64,000 nucleotides of DNA from Buchnera aphidicola (Cinara strobi) (GCF_900560745.1 NZ_LR025085.1:186001-250000), one strand, 5' to 3'. Positions 41,800 to 52,783 are shown, numbered from the stretch's first letter. Translations and numbers: made by a program. The notes: a model not told the origin generated them from the sequence alone.

Positions 41800-42798
41800 A
41801 TGACAATTAAAATCGCTATCAATGGTTTTGGACGTATTGGAAGAATGGTTTTTAGAATAGCTCAAAACAGACCGAATATAGAAGTAGTAGCCATTAATGA
41901 TTTATCAAGCGCAAAATATATTGCTTATATGTTAAAATATGATTCTACTCATGGTATATTTTCTGGATCTATTAAAGATAATGGTAATATATTAACTGTT
42001 AATAAAAAAACCGTTTATATTTTTTCAGAAAAAAATCCTAAAAAAATAGATTGGAAATCACTTAATATTGATGTTGTGATTGAATCTACTGGAATATTTT
42101 TAACAACTGATTTAGCTCTTTCACACATAGAATCTGGAGCTAATAAGGTTATATTAACTGGCCCTCCAAAAGATAATACTCCTATGTTTGTAAGAGGAGT
42201 TAATTTTAGTAAATATAATAATCAAAAAATAGTTTCTAATGCATCTTGTACAACCAATTGTTTAGCCCCGTTAGCAAAAATCTTAAATGATGAATTTGAG
42301 ATTATTGAAGGATTAATGACTACTGTACATGCAACTACTGCTACACAAAAAACTGTAGATGGGGTTTCTTTAAAAGATTGGAGAGGAGGAAGAAGCGCAT
42401 TACAAAATATAATTCCAGCTTCTACTGGGGCAGCTCAAGCAGTAGGAAAAATTTTACCTGAATTAAATAATAAAATTACAGGTATTGCATTTAGAGTTCC
42501 AGTTGCAAATGTTTCAGTAGTAGATTTTACTGTAAGATTAAATAAAAAAATCAACTATCAAGATTTGTGTTCAGTAATAAAATTAGCTTCTAAAACATAT
42601 ATGAAAGATGTAATCGGTTATACAAATGAAGAATTAGTTTCTAATGATTTTAACGGATCTCATTTAACATCTATATTTGATGAAAAAGCTGGTTTATCAT
42701 TAAACAAAAATTTTATGAAATTAGTATTATGGTATGATAATGAAGTAGGTTACTCTAATAAAGTATTAGATTTAGCTGAATGGATTACATCAAAATAA
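41800..42798 (+). CDS. gapA: Glyceraldehyde-3-phosphate dehydrogenase
   Basis: NAD-dependent glycolytic enzyme. It has 332 residues (E. coli 331). The NAD-binding start [12 protein letters not shown], the catalytic C150 in [15 protein letters not shown] and the end [15 protein letters not shown] are intact. Highly conserved compared with neighbours. A strong hairpin follows the stop. Confidence 0.98.
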   Translation: MTIKIAINGFGRIGRMVFRIAQNRPNIEVVAINDLSSAKYIAYMLKYDSTHGIFSGSIKDNGNILTVNKKTVYIFSEKNPKKIDWKSLNIDVVIESTGIFLTTDLALSHIESGANKVILTGPPKDNTPMFVRGVNFSKYNNQKIVSNASCTTNCLAPLAKILNDEFEIIEGLMTTVHATTATQKTVDGVSLKDWRGGRSALQNIIPASTGAAQAVGKILPELNNKITGIAFRVPVANVSVVDFTVRLNKKINYQDLCSVIKLASKTYMKDVIGYTNEELVSNDFNGSHLTSIFDEKAGLSLNKNFMKLVLWYDNEVGYSNKVLDLAEWITSK

Positions 42799-42840
42799 TT
42801 TAAGATTCATTACTATTTATTCTTTAAATTAACTAATTTT

Positions 42841-42874
42841 GACAGTATTAAAAATAGTTCTTTTTGATACTGTC
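42841..42874 (+). terminator. Hairpin at the gapA 3' end
   Basis: A 14-base-pair stem (42841-42854 with 42861-42874, one G-U pair, 6-base loop) begins 43 bases after the gapA stop. It has no T run behind it, so it may be a 3' stabilising hairpin rather than a standard terminator. It lies between the convergent gapA and fldA. Confidence 0.5.
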
Positions 42875-42996
42875 ACGTATACATAAAAAAATATAATTAC
42901 AGGTAAAAAGATTTAATAAAATAAATAAATTTGTATTAAATAAATTTAAAAATATACTAGATATAGCCTATTAGGCTGGTTAGTAAAACTAATAAG

Positions 42997-43527
42997 TTAT
43001 ACAGCTGGTAATTTTAAGTAATTAATTTCAGAGTTAACTAATTGGATCCATTTCTTTACTCGTTTATTAGTTAATCTTGATTGATTATCTTCATCAATTG
43101 GTAATCCAAAAAAATGGCTTTTATTTTTTTGAGCTTTAGAACATTCAAAAAAATAATCTATTACCGGCCAACTACCAACGAATTGTACATTTTTTTTTTT
43201 TAAAAAATGATACATTATACCAATAGAATCACAAAAATATTCTGAGTATTCTTCTTGATCCCCACATCCAAATAAAGCAACTATTTTTTTGTTTAAGTTT
43301 ATTTTTTCTAATATAGGAAGCGAGTCTTCCCAATCACACTGGAGTTCACCATAATACCATGTAGATATCCCGAAAAATAAAATATTAAATTCTTCTATTT
43401 TACTTAATGGAGCATTAGAAATATCAAATATTTCTGATTGGTTTTTTCCTAGTTCATGATGTATTTCATAAGCAATTTTTTCAGTATTTCCAGTATCACT
43501 ACCATAAAAAATGCCAATTTTTTTCAT
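42997..43527 (-). CDS. fldA: Flavodoxin I
   Basis: FMN electron carrier, serving radical and reductive enzymes in bacteria of this group (LipA and RlmN in this window are radical SAM enzymes that use flavodoxin in E. coli). It has 176 residues, equal to E. coli. The phosphate-binding loop GSDTGNTEKIA is at residues 9-19, and STWYYGELQCDW and LFGCGDQEEYSEYFCD are family blocks. AAGGTT upstream of the ATG. Confidence 0.97.
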   Translation of the reverse strand: MKKIGIFYGSDTGNTEKIAYEIHHELGKNQSEIFDISNAPLSKIEEFNILFFGISTWYYGELQCDWEDSLPILEKINLNKKIVALFGCGDQEEYSEYFCDSIGIMYHFLKKKNVQFVGSWPVIDYFFECSKAQKNKSHFFGLPIDEDNQSRLTNKRVKKWIQLVNSEINYLKLPAV

Positions 43528-44692
43528 TTTTAACCTTTTTTAAGTTAAGTATATCAAGTTATAGGTTTAAATAATTATAATATTCATATTTGAATGTTGT
43601 TTACTATTTAAGAGTATAGCAACTCAGAATATTTAAAAAAATAAATTTTGAATAATTTATTTTTTTAAATGATCTGTCAATAATGATTAATATATCCATA
43701 AAATAGATGTAGAAATACTACAAAAAGTATTTTGTTTATACTATACATATAGTATGTTATATTATGTTTTAAAAAAAATATTTTTAATTATATATTTTAA
43801 TGACATATTAATAACTTTACTTAAATGTTATAAAATATATATTAAAAACATATTTTTATTTAAATAAGAAAACATTCTTATATTAAAGAATATTTTTTTT
43901 ACAAAAATATTATTTTTTTATTTTATTTAAAAATCACTGCTTAATAAGCATGTTTTATTTGAATCACCTTAATAACTAATATCTTCATTATGAATATTGA
44001 ACTTTCTGATATTTTTTTAATAAATTAAAGATAATAATTTACTTAATTAAATTTGTAATATAAATAAGAATTCTATATATATAACAATATTATTTGTAGT
44101 TATTATAAAACTAATAAATATAAAATATTACTATATTTTCTCATATGTTAATTTTTTTAAAAGTTCTAATAATCATTAGAACAAAAATATAAAAATAATA
44201 TTTTAACTTAAATTTAGTATGTAACAATATTATAAATTAAAAAAAATCAATTTCTTCAAAATAAAATTTTAAAAATATTTTTATTTAAAATAGATATCAG
44301 TGAATTAAAAAAATAGATAGAATTATTTTATTCTGTTCTATTACTATAGAAACATTTAATAAATATTTTTACTTTGATTATACATATATAATTAAAATTG
44401 TTAATACATATCAAAATATGTATATAAATTAATAATTATACAACATTTAGAATTTTTTGTTGTTACATTCTATTTACATCTAAAATTTTAAAAAACTATA
44501 AAATTACTAATTAATTTAAAAAAAATACATTATATCTCAGCCTAAAATAGATAAAAAGAGTTTTTATGTCAACTTTTTATTGAAATTAAGAAAATTTATT
44601 GTATTTATTATTTAATAAATTTTAATTTAAATTATATTTAAATTAAAAACGATAAAATTTATCGTATTTACTAATAGGGCTAAACAATATTT
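43528..44692. other. 1165-base spacer fldA/ybgI, probable lost gene
   Basis: The longest spacer in the window. It contains no useful reading frame, no RNA gene and only small A+T hairpins, such as GTTCTAAT/ATTAGAAC at 44163-44182. In the better-known Buchnera order, as I remember it, the photolyase gene phrB lies between fldA and ybgI; the size here fits an eroded copy. A 17-base dyad, ACGATAAAATTTATCGT (44649-44665), lies just upstream of ybgI. Confidence 0.6.
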
Positions 44693-45442
44693 ATGAATAA
44701 TTTTTTTCTCGAAAAACTAGTTAATGATAAACTAAATAGCAAAAAATATGTGAAAGACTTTTCACCAAATGGTCTTCAGGTAGAAGGAAAATCGGAAATA
44801 AAAAAAATTATTACTGGTGTAACAGCTTGTCAAAAATTATTAAATCAAGCAATTAAATATAATGCAGATGCTATTATTGTTCATCACGGGTATTTTTGGA
44901 AAAATCAAGATCAAAAAATTTTAGGAATGTATAAAAAGCGATTAAAAACACTATTATCTCATGATATAAATCTCTATAGTTGGCATTTACCGTTAGATAT
45001 AAATTCTGAATTTGGAAATAATGTTCAACTAGGAAAATTATTAAATATTTCTATTCAAGGAAAAATATCACAATACGTTTTATTTGGTCAATTTAATCGA
45101 TTTCATACTGCCGAATCATTAAAAAATATTATAGAAAAGAAATTAAAAAGAAAACCTTTTCATTATGGACAAACAGGTCCTAAATATATTAAAAATATTG
45201 CATGGTGTACCGGAAAAGGGCAAAATTTTTTTAACCAAGCAATAACTTCAAATATTGATGCTTATTTAACAGGCGAAGTATCAGAAGAAACAATACACAT
45301 AGCTGAAGAAAATAATATTCATTTTTTCTCTTTAGGTCATCATGCAACAGAAAAATCAGGAATTAAAAAATTAGGACAATGGTTATATCAGAAAGATAAT
45401 AGTTTAATTATAACTTTTATTGATATACATAACCCTATTTAA
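44693..45442 (+). CDS. ybgI: Nif3/YbgI-family dinuclear metal protein
   Basis: 249 residues (E. coli YbgI 247). The metal-binding histidines are in VHHGYFWK and in the C-terminal GHHATEKSGIK, with SWHLPLDIN between. The family is often annotated as a GTP cyclohydrolase type 2 homologue; its real role is unsettled. It lies 60 bases before sucA on the same strand, in line with the E. coli region (ybgI near the suc operon). Confidence 0.93.
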   Translation: MNNFFLEKLVNDKLNSKKYVKDFSPNGLQVEGKSEIKKIITGVTACQKLLNQAIKYNADAIIVHHGYFWKNQDQKILGMYKKRLKTLLSHDINLYSWHLPLDINSEFGNNVQLGKLLNISIQGKISQYVLFGQFNRFHTAESLKNIIEKKLKRKPFHYGQTGPKYIKNIAWCTGKGQNFFNQAITSNIDAYLTGEVSEETIHIAEENNIHFFSLGHHATEKSGIKKLGQWLYQKDNSLIITFIDIHNPI

Positions 45443-45502
45443 TCATCATATAAACAATACACAATCATTCTTTTTATTACATATAATATTAGTAAAAAAA
45501 AT

Positions 45503-48310
45503 ATGAAAAAAAATAATAAAAAAAAATCAATCTCTGATTATGGATGGTTATATGTAAATAATCGATTATTCTTAGAAAATTTTTATCAAAAGTTTTTGCT
45601 TAATCCTAAAAAATTAAATATATATTGGAGAAATATATTTTCTGATATATCGAATACTATCGATTCTAAAAATAATGGAACTTGCAATAAAATCATCCAA
45701 AAAAATCAAAATGATATAAGTAGTAATATTTTTTCAAAAAAAACATCATATATCCATGATCAAGTTTGTTTACAAGAACGATTTTTTAATTTAATAAACG
45801 CTTATCGTTTTTTTGGACATCAAATATCTAAACTAAATCCGTTACAGTATAAAAAAAAAAATAAAATTCCTGAGTTGTCTAAATATTTTTATAATATACA
45901 AAAAGAACAATTAAATCGACTAATTAATTTTGATTTGTTATTTTTTAAAAAAAATTCTAATTCTTTTAAAGAAGTATATTTATTTTTTAAAAAAAAGTAT
46001 TGTAGTAACATTGGGTTTGAATATATGCATATTAATAATTTAAAGGAAAGAAAGTGGTTACAAGATTATATAGAAAATAATAATTTAGAAAATTTTTTAT
46101 TATCACATGAAAAAAAAGAATTATTAAAAAATTTAATTAAATCTACTATATTTGAAAAATTTATTCATACTAAATTTCCAGGAAGTAAAAGATTTTCTCT
46201 AGAAGGTTGTGATGCTCTTATTCCAGCATTAAAAACTATAATAAAATTTAGTTTTACAAAAAAAATTAAAAAAATATTTTTAGGAATGGCTCATCGCGGA
46301 CGATTAAATGTCATGCATAATATATTAAATTATAATGTATTAAAAATGTTTCAAGATTCGTTTCAAAAATATAAAGAATTTAATGGAACTGGAGATGTTA
46401 AATATCATATAGGATTAAAAAAAAAAATTCAAATAAAAGAAAAATCAATCGAAATTAATTTATTAGACAACCCGTCTCATTTAGAAATTATTACCCCTGT
46501 AGTTATTGGGTGCTGTAAATTTTTTATAGAAAAAAAATATAACTTCAATAATATATTACCAATTATTATACATGGAGATGCAGCTTTTTCTGGGCAAGGA
46601 GTAATACAGGAAACCCTTAATATGTCGCAAGTTCCAGGATATAATGTTGGTGGAAGTATACATATTATCATAAATAACCAAATCGCTTTTACAACTTCTA
46701 AAAAAAAATATTTAAGAAGTAGCGCATATTGTACAGATATTGCTAAAATGATTGATTCGCCGATATTTCATGTAAATGCCGATCATCCTGAGTCAGTGAT
46801 TTTTGTAGTTTTATTAGCCTTAAAATTTCGATTCTTATTTAATAAAGATGTTTTTATAGATCTTATTGGTTATCGACGATTAGGACATAATGAAGCAGAT
46901 GATCCTTACATCACGCAACCATATATGTATCATTTAATTAAAAACCATGAACGTGTATGTAGCTTATATGCAAAAAAAATAATTAAAAAAGAAAATAACA
47001 ACGAGAATTTGTATAATCATTTATGTCATCATTTTAAAAAAAAATTATACATTCAGCTAAAATCATCACCAATGATTCAAAAAAAATTAAAAATTTTAAA
47101 AAAAAAATATGTATTATCAGAACAATTATTACCTAAAAGAATTTGTTCTAAAACTTTAAAAAGTATAGCTAGTCAATTATTTACGCTTCCAAAAAATTTT
47201 GTAATGCATCAACAAGTAAAAAAAACTTTTTATAATCGTACTCAAATGGCCGTAAATAAAATGAAGCTGGATTGGGGAGCTATAGAAAATTTAGCATATG
47301 CTACACTCATGTATTACGGGATTACATGTAGATTAACTGGAGAGGATGTTGGTAGAGGAACATTTTCTCATAGACACGCAACTATTATATGTCAAAAAAA
47401 TAATACAATATATATTCCATTAAAAAATTTATCTAAATTTCCAGGATCATTTTATATTTGGGACTCAGTTTTATCCGAAGAATCTGTTTTAGGGTTTGAA
47501 TATGGGTATTCTATGGTTTCAAATAAATTATTAAATGTATGGGAAGCTCAATTTGGTGATTTTTCTAATGGCGCGCAGATTATTATTGATCAATTTTTAG
47601 TATCTAGTTTTCAAAAATGGGGTTATTCTTCTCCATTAGTGATCTTACTTCCTCACGGTTATGAAGGTCAAGGACCGGAGCATTCTTCAGGAAGATTAGA
47701 GCGTTATTTACAACTATGCGCTCAAAAAAATATTAGAATTTGCATACCAACTACAGTTTCTCAAATGTATCATATACTATTAAATCAAGGATGGTCCTAT
47801 TCTAGAAAACCTCTTATTATTTTTACACCAAAATCTCTTCTTAGAAATCCATTAACATTTGTTTCTATTAAAAAATTATCAGATGAAAAATTTCATAAAA
47901 TATTATTTATAATTCCAGAAAATAAAGTAAATTTAATAAATCGTGTTATTTTTTGTTCCGGGAAAATATATTATGAATTATTAAATTTTTATAAAAAAAA
48001 CAAAATTATGGATACTATAATAATCCGTATCGAACAATTATATCCTTTTCCGTTTGTAAAAATAAATAATATTTTAATCAAATACCCTAGTTTAAAAAAT
48101 TTTGTATGGTGTCAGGAAGAACCTATGAATCAGGGTAGCTGGACATATATTTATTTTTATTTTAAAAAATATATATTTATAAAAAATAATATAAAATTAT
48201 TACGATATGTTGGTCGATCTAAATTATCTTCTACTGCAGAAGGAAACTTTAGAGATCATCAAATAAATCAAAAAAAAATTATAAAAAAGGCATTCTTTGT
48301 TTATAAATAA
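45503..48310 (+). CDS. sucA: 2-oxoglutarate dehydrogenase E1 component
   Basis: Thiamine-diphosphate decarboxylase of the 2-oxoglutarate dehydrogenase complex. It has 935 residues (E. coli 933). MAHRGRLNVM, HGDAAFSGQGV, the cofactor region NNQIAFTTS and GYRRLGHNEADDP are intact, as is GEDVGRGTFSHRH. It is followed by sucB after 20 bases. E3 (lpd) is not here. In a genome this small the complex is one of few TCA-cycle remnants, probably supplying succinyl-CoA. Confidence 0.97.
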   Translation: MKKNNKKKSISDYGWLYVNNRLFLENFYQKFLLNPKKLNIYWRNIFSDISNTIDSKNNGTCNKIIQKNQNDISSNIFSKKTSYIHDQVCLQERFFNLINAYRFFGHQISKLNPLQYKKKNKIPELSKYFYNIQKEQLNRLINFDLLFFKKNSNSFKEVYLFFKKKYCSNIGFEYMHINNLKERKWLQDYIENNNLENFLLSHEKKELLKNLIKSTIFEKFIHTKFPGSKRFSLEGCDALIPALKTIIKFSFTKKIKKIFLGMAHRGRLNVMHNILNYNVLKMFQDSFQKYKEFNGTGDVKYHIGLKKKIQIKEKSIEINLLDNPSHLEIITPVVIGCCKFFIEKKYNFNNILPIIIHGDAAFSGQGVIQETLNMSQVPGYNVGGSIHIIINNQIAFTTSKKKYLRSSAYCTDIAKMIDSPIFHVNADHPESVIFVVLLALKFRFLFNKDVFIDLIGYRRLGHNEADDPYITQPYMYHLIKNHERVCSLYAKKIIKKENNNENLYNHLCHHFKKKLYIQLKSSPMIQKKLKILKKKYVLSEQLLPKRICSKTLKSIASQLFTLPKNFVMHQQVKKTFYNRTQMAVNKMKLDWGAIENLAYATLMYYGITCRLTGEDVGRGTFSHRHATIICQKNNTIYIPLKNLSKFPGSFYIWDSVLSEESVLGFEYGYSMVSNKLLNVWEAQFGDFSNGAQIIIDQFLVSSFQKWGYSSPLVILLPHGYEGQGPEHSSGRLERYLQLCAQKNIRICIPTTVSQMYHILLNQGWSYSRKPLIIFTPKSLLRNPLTFVSIKKLSDEKFHKILFIIPENKVNLINRVIFCSGKIYYELLNFYKKNKIMDTIIIRIEQLYPFPFVKINNILIKYPSLKNFVWCQEEPMNQGSWTYIYFYFKKYIFIKNNIKLLRYVGRSKLSSTAEGNFRDHQINQKKIIKKAFFVYK

Positions 48311-48330
48311 TTTATTAAAAAGCAGAAAAT

Positions 48331-49527
48331 ATGAAAAAAAACATTAAAATTATAGCTCCGAGTTTACCTGAATCTATTAATAATGCAATAATACTAAAAT
48401 GGCATAAAAAAATAGGAGATGTTGTTAAAGAAGATGAATTAATCATTGAAATTGAAACTGATAAAATTATATTAGAAGTTGCATCCCCTGCAAGTGGAAT
48501 TTTATACTCACAAATGTTATTAACAGGAGAAAAAATAAAATCAAAAACTATCTTAGGTTATATAAAGCAAAAAAAAAATGAGAATATTACAAAATATATT
48601 TCTAACATATCTCATAAGAAATATAATTCTACATATTTTTTTACTCCAAAAATGAGAAGATTAATATCAAACTATAAAATAAATAAATTAAATATAAAAG
48701 GAGTAAGAATGAATGGTAAAATTACTAAAGATAATTTTATCATTACAAATGAAGAAAATAAAAAAAAAAGAAAACAAGAAAACATATTATTTCAAGAATC
48801 AATCAATTCAAAAGAAAAAAAAAATATACGTAATATTCAAAGAATTACAATGAGTCCTTTAAGAAAAAAAATATCTGAAAGGTTATTATCAACTATTCAA
48901 AATACTGCAATGTTAACGACATTTAATGAAGTTAATATGCAACAAATTATTTTAATTAAAAAAAATTATCAAGATATTTTTAAAAATACACATAAATCAC
49001 GATTAGGTTATATGTCTTTTTATATTAAAGCTGTTACTCAGGCATTAAAAAAATTTCCTGAATTAAATGCATCTATTGAAGGTACTGATATTTTATATCA
49101 TAATTATTATGATATCAATATCGCTGTATCTACACCAAGAGGATTAATAACTCCTATTTTAAAAAACACTGATTGCTTATCTATGTTAGAAATTGAAAAA
49201 AAAATTCAATATTTTTCTAACCTAGGTCAATCTGGAAAACTAAAATTAGAAGATTTAGAATCTGGAACTTTTACAATTACTAATGGTGGTGTATTTGGAT
49301 CATTAATGTCAACACCTATTATTAATCCTCCTCAAGTAGCAATTTTAGGAATGCATAATATCATCAATAGACCTGTAGTTATAGATAATGAAATCTTAAT
49401 AAAACCAATGATGTATTTAGCATTATCTTATGACCATCAATTAATTGATGGTAAACAGGCTATACAATTTTTAAAATGTGTTAAAGAAAACATAGAAGAT
49501 ATTTCTAGAATTCTATTAGATTTATAA
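48331..49527 (+). CDS. sucB: Dihydrolipoyllysine succinyltransferase (E2)
   Basis: Core of the 2-oxoglutarate dehydrogenase complex. It has 398 residues (E. coli 405). The N-terminal lipoyl domain carries the lipoylated Lys in [10 protein letters not shown] (about residue 44), a peripheral subunit-binding domain lies near residues 108-145 ([11 protein letters not shown]), and the catalytic domain ends in [12 protein letters not shown] with the active-site His. The Ala/Pro-rich linkers of E. coli are replaced by Lys/Asn-rich ones. Substrate of LipB and LipA encoded in this window. Confidence 0.96.
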   Translation: MKKNIKIIAPSLPESINNAIILKWHKKIGDVVKEDELIIEIETDKIILEVASPASGILYSQMLLTGEKIKSKTILGYIKQKKNENITKYISNISHKKYNSTYFFTPKMRRLISNYKINKLNIKGVRMNGKITKDNFIITNEENKKKRKQENILFQESINSKEKKNIRNIQRITMSPLRKKISERLLSTIQNTAMLTTFNEVNMQQIILIKKNYQDIFKNTHKSRLGYMSFYIKAVTQALKKFPELNASIEGTDILYHNYYDINIAVSTPRGLITPILKNTDCLSMLEIEKKIQYFSNLGQSGKLKLEDLESGTFTITNGGVFGSLMSTPIINPPQVAILGMHNIINRPVVIDNEILIKPMMYLALSYDHQLIDGKQAIQFLKCVKENIEDISRILLDL

Positions 49528-49839
49528 TAATAAGATAGTAAAAAACTGATATATGTAAATATGTACTTAAAAAAAATATTTTATTTATTAAAATATATAT
49601 ATTCAGTACCAGGAGATAATTATAAAAAAACAATATTAATTAATTAATATTATTATCATATTAATAATTAATTAAATAAAAATAATCATTTTAATCAATG
49701 ACTTTTACTTTTAGTAACTACATATGCTTGTGCTTATAAACATCAATAAAATTTAGATAATAATATTTATTTTCTATAAAGAAAATATATTAAGCAACAT
49801 ATACAATTATTTTTTTATTAAAAAATTTTGGATATAATT
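49528..49839. other. Spacer sucB/gpmA
   Basis: 312 bases of A+T-rich sequence. An imperfect A+T inverted repeat built from TTAATTAAT units lies around 49635-49675 and might fold after sucB, but it has no clear U tract. No reading frame or RNA gene. Confidence 0.45.
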
Positions 49840-50532
49840 ATGAAAAACAAAAAAATAGTATTAATGCGACATGGAGAAAGTCAATGGAATCAATTAAACC
49901 AATTCACTGGATGGAAAGACGTTGAGTTATCTGAAAAAGGAAAAAAAGAAGCGTTATATGCAGCTAAATTATTAAAGAAAAACAATTTTTTTTTTGATAT
50001 AGCTTATACATCGGTTTTGAGAAGAGCTATTCATACCTTATGGATACTTTTAGATCAATTAGACCAAATGTGGATACCAACACATAAATCATGGAAATTA
50101 AATGAACGTAATTATGGTGCACTAGAAGGTTTAAACAAAGAAACAACAGTAAAAAAATATGGTTCAGAAAAAGTATTACTATGGAGAAGAAGTTTTTTAA
50201 TATCCCCACCTAATATGGATAATGTTAGCCATTTAAATTTAAAAAATGAAAGAAAATATAAAGAAATAGAAAAAACGAAAATACCCGCTAGTGAAAATTT
50301 GGAAATGACATTAAAACGAGTAGTCTCTTATTGGAATTCTTCCATTGTTCCTCAAATAAAACAAAATAAGTCAGTTATTATTGTCGCTCATGGTAATTCA
50401 TTACGGGGGTTAATGAAATATTTAGGTAATATTAATAATAAAGATATTATGAATTTAGATATTGCTACTGGATCTCCACTAATATATGAATTTTCTAATG
50501 AAATGAAGCCATTAAAATATTATTATTTATAA
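49840..50532 (+). CDS. gpmA: 2,3-bisphosphoglycerate-dependent phosphoglycerate mutase
   Basis: Interconverts 3- and 2-phosphoglycerate. I start at ATG 49840 rather than the upstream TTG 49828 because the family starts directly before KIVLMRHGESQWN. It has 230 residues, about 20 fewer than E. coli, lost at the C-terminus. The catalytic His is in RHGESQW, the second in AHGNSLRGL, and YGALEGLNK is conserved. First of a small glycolytic cluster with pfkA and tpiA. Confidence 0.96.
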   Translation: MKNKKIVLMRHGESQWNQLNQFTGWKDVELSEKGKKEALYAAKLLKKNNFFFDIAYTSVLRRAIHTLWILLDQLDQMWIPTHKSWKLNERNYGALEGLNKETTVKKYGSEKVLLWRRSFLISPPNMDNVSHLNLKNERKYKEIEKTKIPASENLEMTLKRVVSYWNSSIVPQIKQNKSVIIVAHGNSLRGLMKYLGNINNKDIMNLDIATGSPLIYEFSNEMKPLKYYYL

Positions 50533-50534
50533 AA

Positions 50535-50560
50535 ACATGTTTATTAAAACATAAACAGGT
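50535..50560 (+). terminator. Weak hairpin after gpmA
   Basis: ACATGTTTAT (50535-50544) and ATAAACAGGT (50551-50560) pair with one mismatch across a 6-base loop, just after the gpmA stop. No T run follows, so termination is only a possibility. Confidence 0.3.
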
Positions 50561-50748
50561 ATTAAAAATATTCTATAAATTATATTTTAAATATTTTTAA
50601 GATTACATTATATTTAAATATATAAATGTATATAAATAAAATTATTTTTTATATATTCTCAATATTCGTATTTTAATTAAATTTCATTAAACATAAAATG
50701 ATCTTACGACATAAAATATATATAAAATATTAAGGTTATGCAATTATA

Positions 50749-51711
50749 ATGATTAAAAAAATAGGAGTTTTAACAAGCGGTGGTGACGCTCCGGGGATGA
50801 ATGCAATTATTCGGTCTATTGTATACACTGCTTTAAATAATAATCTAGAGATATTAGGTATATGTAATGGTTTTTTAGGATTATATCAAAATGATATGAT
50901 ACCTTTAGGTTATCATAATGTTGTTCATTTAATTAATAAAGGTGGAACATTTTTAGGTTCTTCTAGATTTTCAGAATTTAAGTTAGAGAGAACCCGATTA
51001 ACTGCTATAGAAAATATTCTTAAGAGAGGAATTGATTTTTTAATTATAATTGGTGGAGATGGCTCATATATGGGAGCTAAATTTTTAACAGATATGGGTG
51101 TTCCTTGTATAGGAATCCCCGGAACTATAGATAATGATGTTTCAGGGACTGATTATACAGTTGGTTTTTTTACAGCATTAGAAACGGTAGTAGCTGCTAT
51201 TGATAAATTAAGAGACACTTCTGTTTCTCATAATAGAATTTCTATTGTAGAAATTATGGGTCGTCATTGCGGAGATTTAACATTATCAGCCTCTATTGCT
51301 GGGGGATGTGAATTTACAGTTATTCCAGAAATTATTTATAAAAAAGAATTATTATTACTAGAAATAAAGAAAAGTATAAAGAAGGGGAACAACCATTCAA
51401 TTATTGCGATTACTGAACATGTATGCGATGTATCTAAGTTAGCTAAATATATTCAAAAAAAAACTAATCAAGAAACACGTGCTACAATACTTGGGCATAT
51501 TCAACGAGGAGGAGTTCCAGTTGCATTTGATAGAATTCTAGCATCTCGAATGGGAGAATACGCAGTTAAGTTATTATTAAAAGGATATCAAGGGATATGT
51601 GTAGGGATAATTAATGAAAAAATGGTTCATCATAATATTAATTATGCATTAAAATATATGAAAAAGTCTTTCAAAAAAGAATGGTTATATGTTTTACAAA
51701 AATTATCATAA
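50749..51711 (+). CDS. pfkA: 6-phosphofructokinase I
   Basis: ATP-dependent kinase of glycolysis. It has 320 residues, equal to E. coli. [21 protein letters not shown] and the catalytic [14 protein letters not shown] are intact, as is [10 protein letters not shown]. Converges on tpiA with a GC-rich hairpin between the two; the same pair lies close together in E. coli. Confidence 0.98.
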   Translation: MIKKIGVLTSGGDAPGMNAIIRSIVYTALNNNLEILGICNGFLGLYQNDMIPLGYHNVVHLINKGGTFLGSSRFSEFKLERTRLTAIENILKRGIDFLIIIGGDGSYMGAKFLTDMGVPCIGIPGTIDNDVSGTDYTVGFFTALETVVAAIDKLRDTSVSHNRISIVEIMGRHCGDLTLSASIAGGCEFTVIPEIIYKKELLLLEIKKSIKKGNNHSIIAITEHVCDVSKLAKYIQKKTNQETRATILGHIQRGGVPVAFDRILASRMGEYAVKLLLKGYQGICVGIINEKMVHHNINYALKYMKKSFKKEWLYVLQKLS

Positions 51712-51750
51712 TATAGATATTTAAAATATAAAACCAGCTATAAAATTTGT

Positions 51751-51780
51751 TATAAGTGCCGGTAGTCCGGCGCTTATATT
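51751..51780. terminator. Bidirectional terminator between pfkA and tpiA
   Basis: TATAAGTGCCGG (51751-51762) pairs with CCGGCGCTTATA (51767-51778), 12 base pairs with one T-G pair and a TAGT loop. It is the most G+C-rich stem I see outside the RNA genes. It lies 39 bases after pfkA and 117 bases past the tpiA stop, with T-rich sequence on the right and T-rich complement on the left, so it may serve both genes. Confidence 0.7.
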
Positions 51781-51895
51781 TCATTTTATAAAAAGAAACC
51801 TAATAATTATTATAAAAATATTTTTAACAATTTAATTATAACTATTTTTATATAAGAACAGAAGATATATTTCAATACAATAAAAATTGAATATG

Positions 51896-52666
51896 TTAAG
51901 TATTTATTATTTCAATAATTTTAGTAAATTCTTTGATCTTCAAGGAAGCGCCTCCTATTAAAAGACCATCAATATCTTTTTGATATATAAATTCTTTTGC
52001 ATTTTTTTTATTAATAGAACCTCCATATTGCATAAAAAGATTTTTAATTTTATGATCTGATTTTTTTATTATATAATTACGTATAAAATGAATTATTGAT
52101 TGTACTGACTTAGGATTAGCAGCGCGTCCAGATCCAATAGCCCATAAAGGCTCATAAGCAATAATGGAGTTATCAAAGATATTTGTTTTATAAGGATTCA
52201 TATTAAATATTGTATCTATTTGCTGAATACACACTTCTTTAGTTTTATTTTCTTCTTTTTCTTTTATAGTGTCACCAATACACAAAATTGGAATTAAATT
52301 TTGTTCTTTTAGAATACAAAATTTTTTCGCAATCATTGCATTAGTTTCATTATGATAAAAACGTCTTTCTGAGTGACCAATAATAACATATTTTATTTTT
52401 ATATCTTTTATCATTAAAGAAGAAATTTCTCCTGTAAAAGAACCACTTAAATGACAATCAATATTCTGAGCTCCTAAAAAAAAATTTTTTTTATCTAAAG
52501 GTATACAATTTTGAATAATGTTAGCATATAAAATTGGTGGAGCAATAATAGTAGTGCAATTATTAGAATATGATTCTAAGAATAGATTTAATGGTTTAAA
52601 GAAATTTCTAATTAATTTTGTATTTCCATTTAACTTCCAATTTCCTATAATAATAGGTTTTATCAT
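51896..52666 (-). CDS. tpiA: Triosephosphate isomerase
   Basis: Interconverts dihydroxyacetone phosphate and glyceraldehyde 3-phosphate. I start at ATG 52666 because the family begins IKPIIIGNWKLNG; the open frame runs 16 codons further upstream without similarity. It has 256 residues (E. coli 255). The catalytic Lys is in NWKLNG, His in GHSERR and Glu in AYEPLWAIG. TAGGT lies 8 bases before the chosen start. Confidence 0.97.
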   Translation of the reverse strand: MIKPIIIGNWKLNGNTKLIRNFFKPLNLFLESYSNNCTTIIAPPILYANIIQNCIPLDKKNFFLGAQNIDCHLSGSFTGEISSLMIKDIKIKYVIIGHSERRFYHNETNAMIAKKFCILKEQNLIPILCIGDTIKEKEENKTKEVCIQQIDTIFNMNPYKTNIFDNSIIAYEPLWAIGSGRAANPKSVQSIIHFIRNYIIKKSDHKIKNLFMQYGGSINKKNAKEFIYQKDIDGLLIGGASLKIKEFTKIIEIINT

Positions 52667-52783
52667 TTCAAAAGTACCTATGTAAGCAATTATTGGAGTA
52701 TATGATATACTCAAATAATTGCTGAATTATAAAAAAGATTTACGCAAGCAATATAATTATATAATAGAATAACATAAATTCTT

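Noticed and set aside
52667-52714. A 16-codon N-terminal extension of tpiA
   Set aside because: Homology begins at the internal ATG, which has a ribosome site; the extension is not part of the family.
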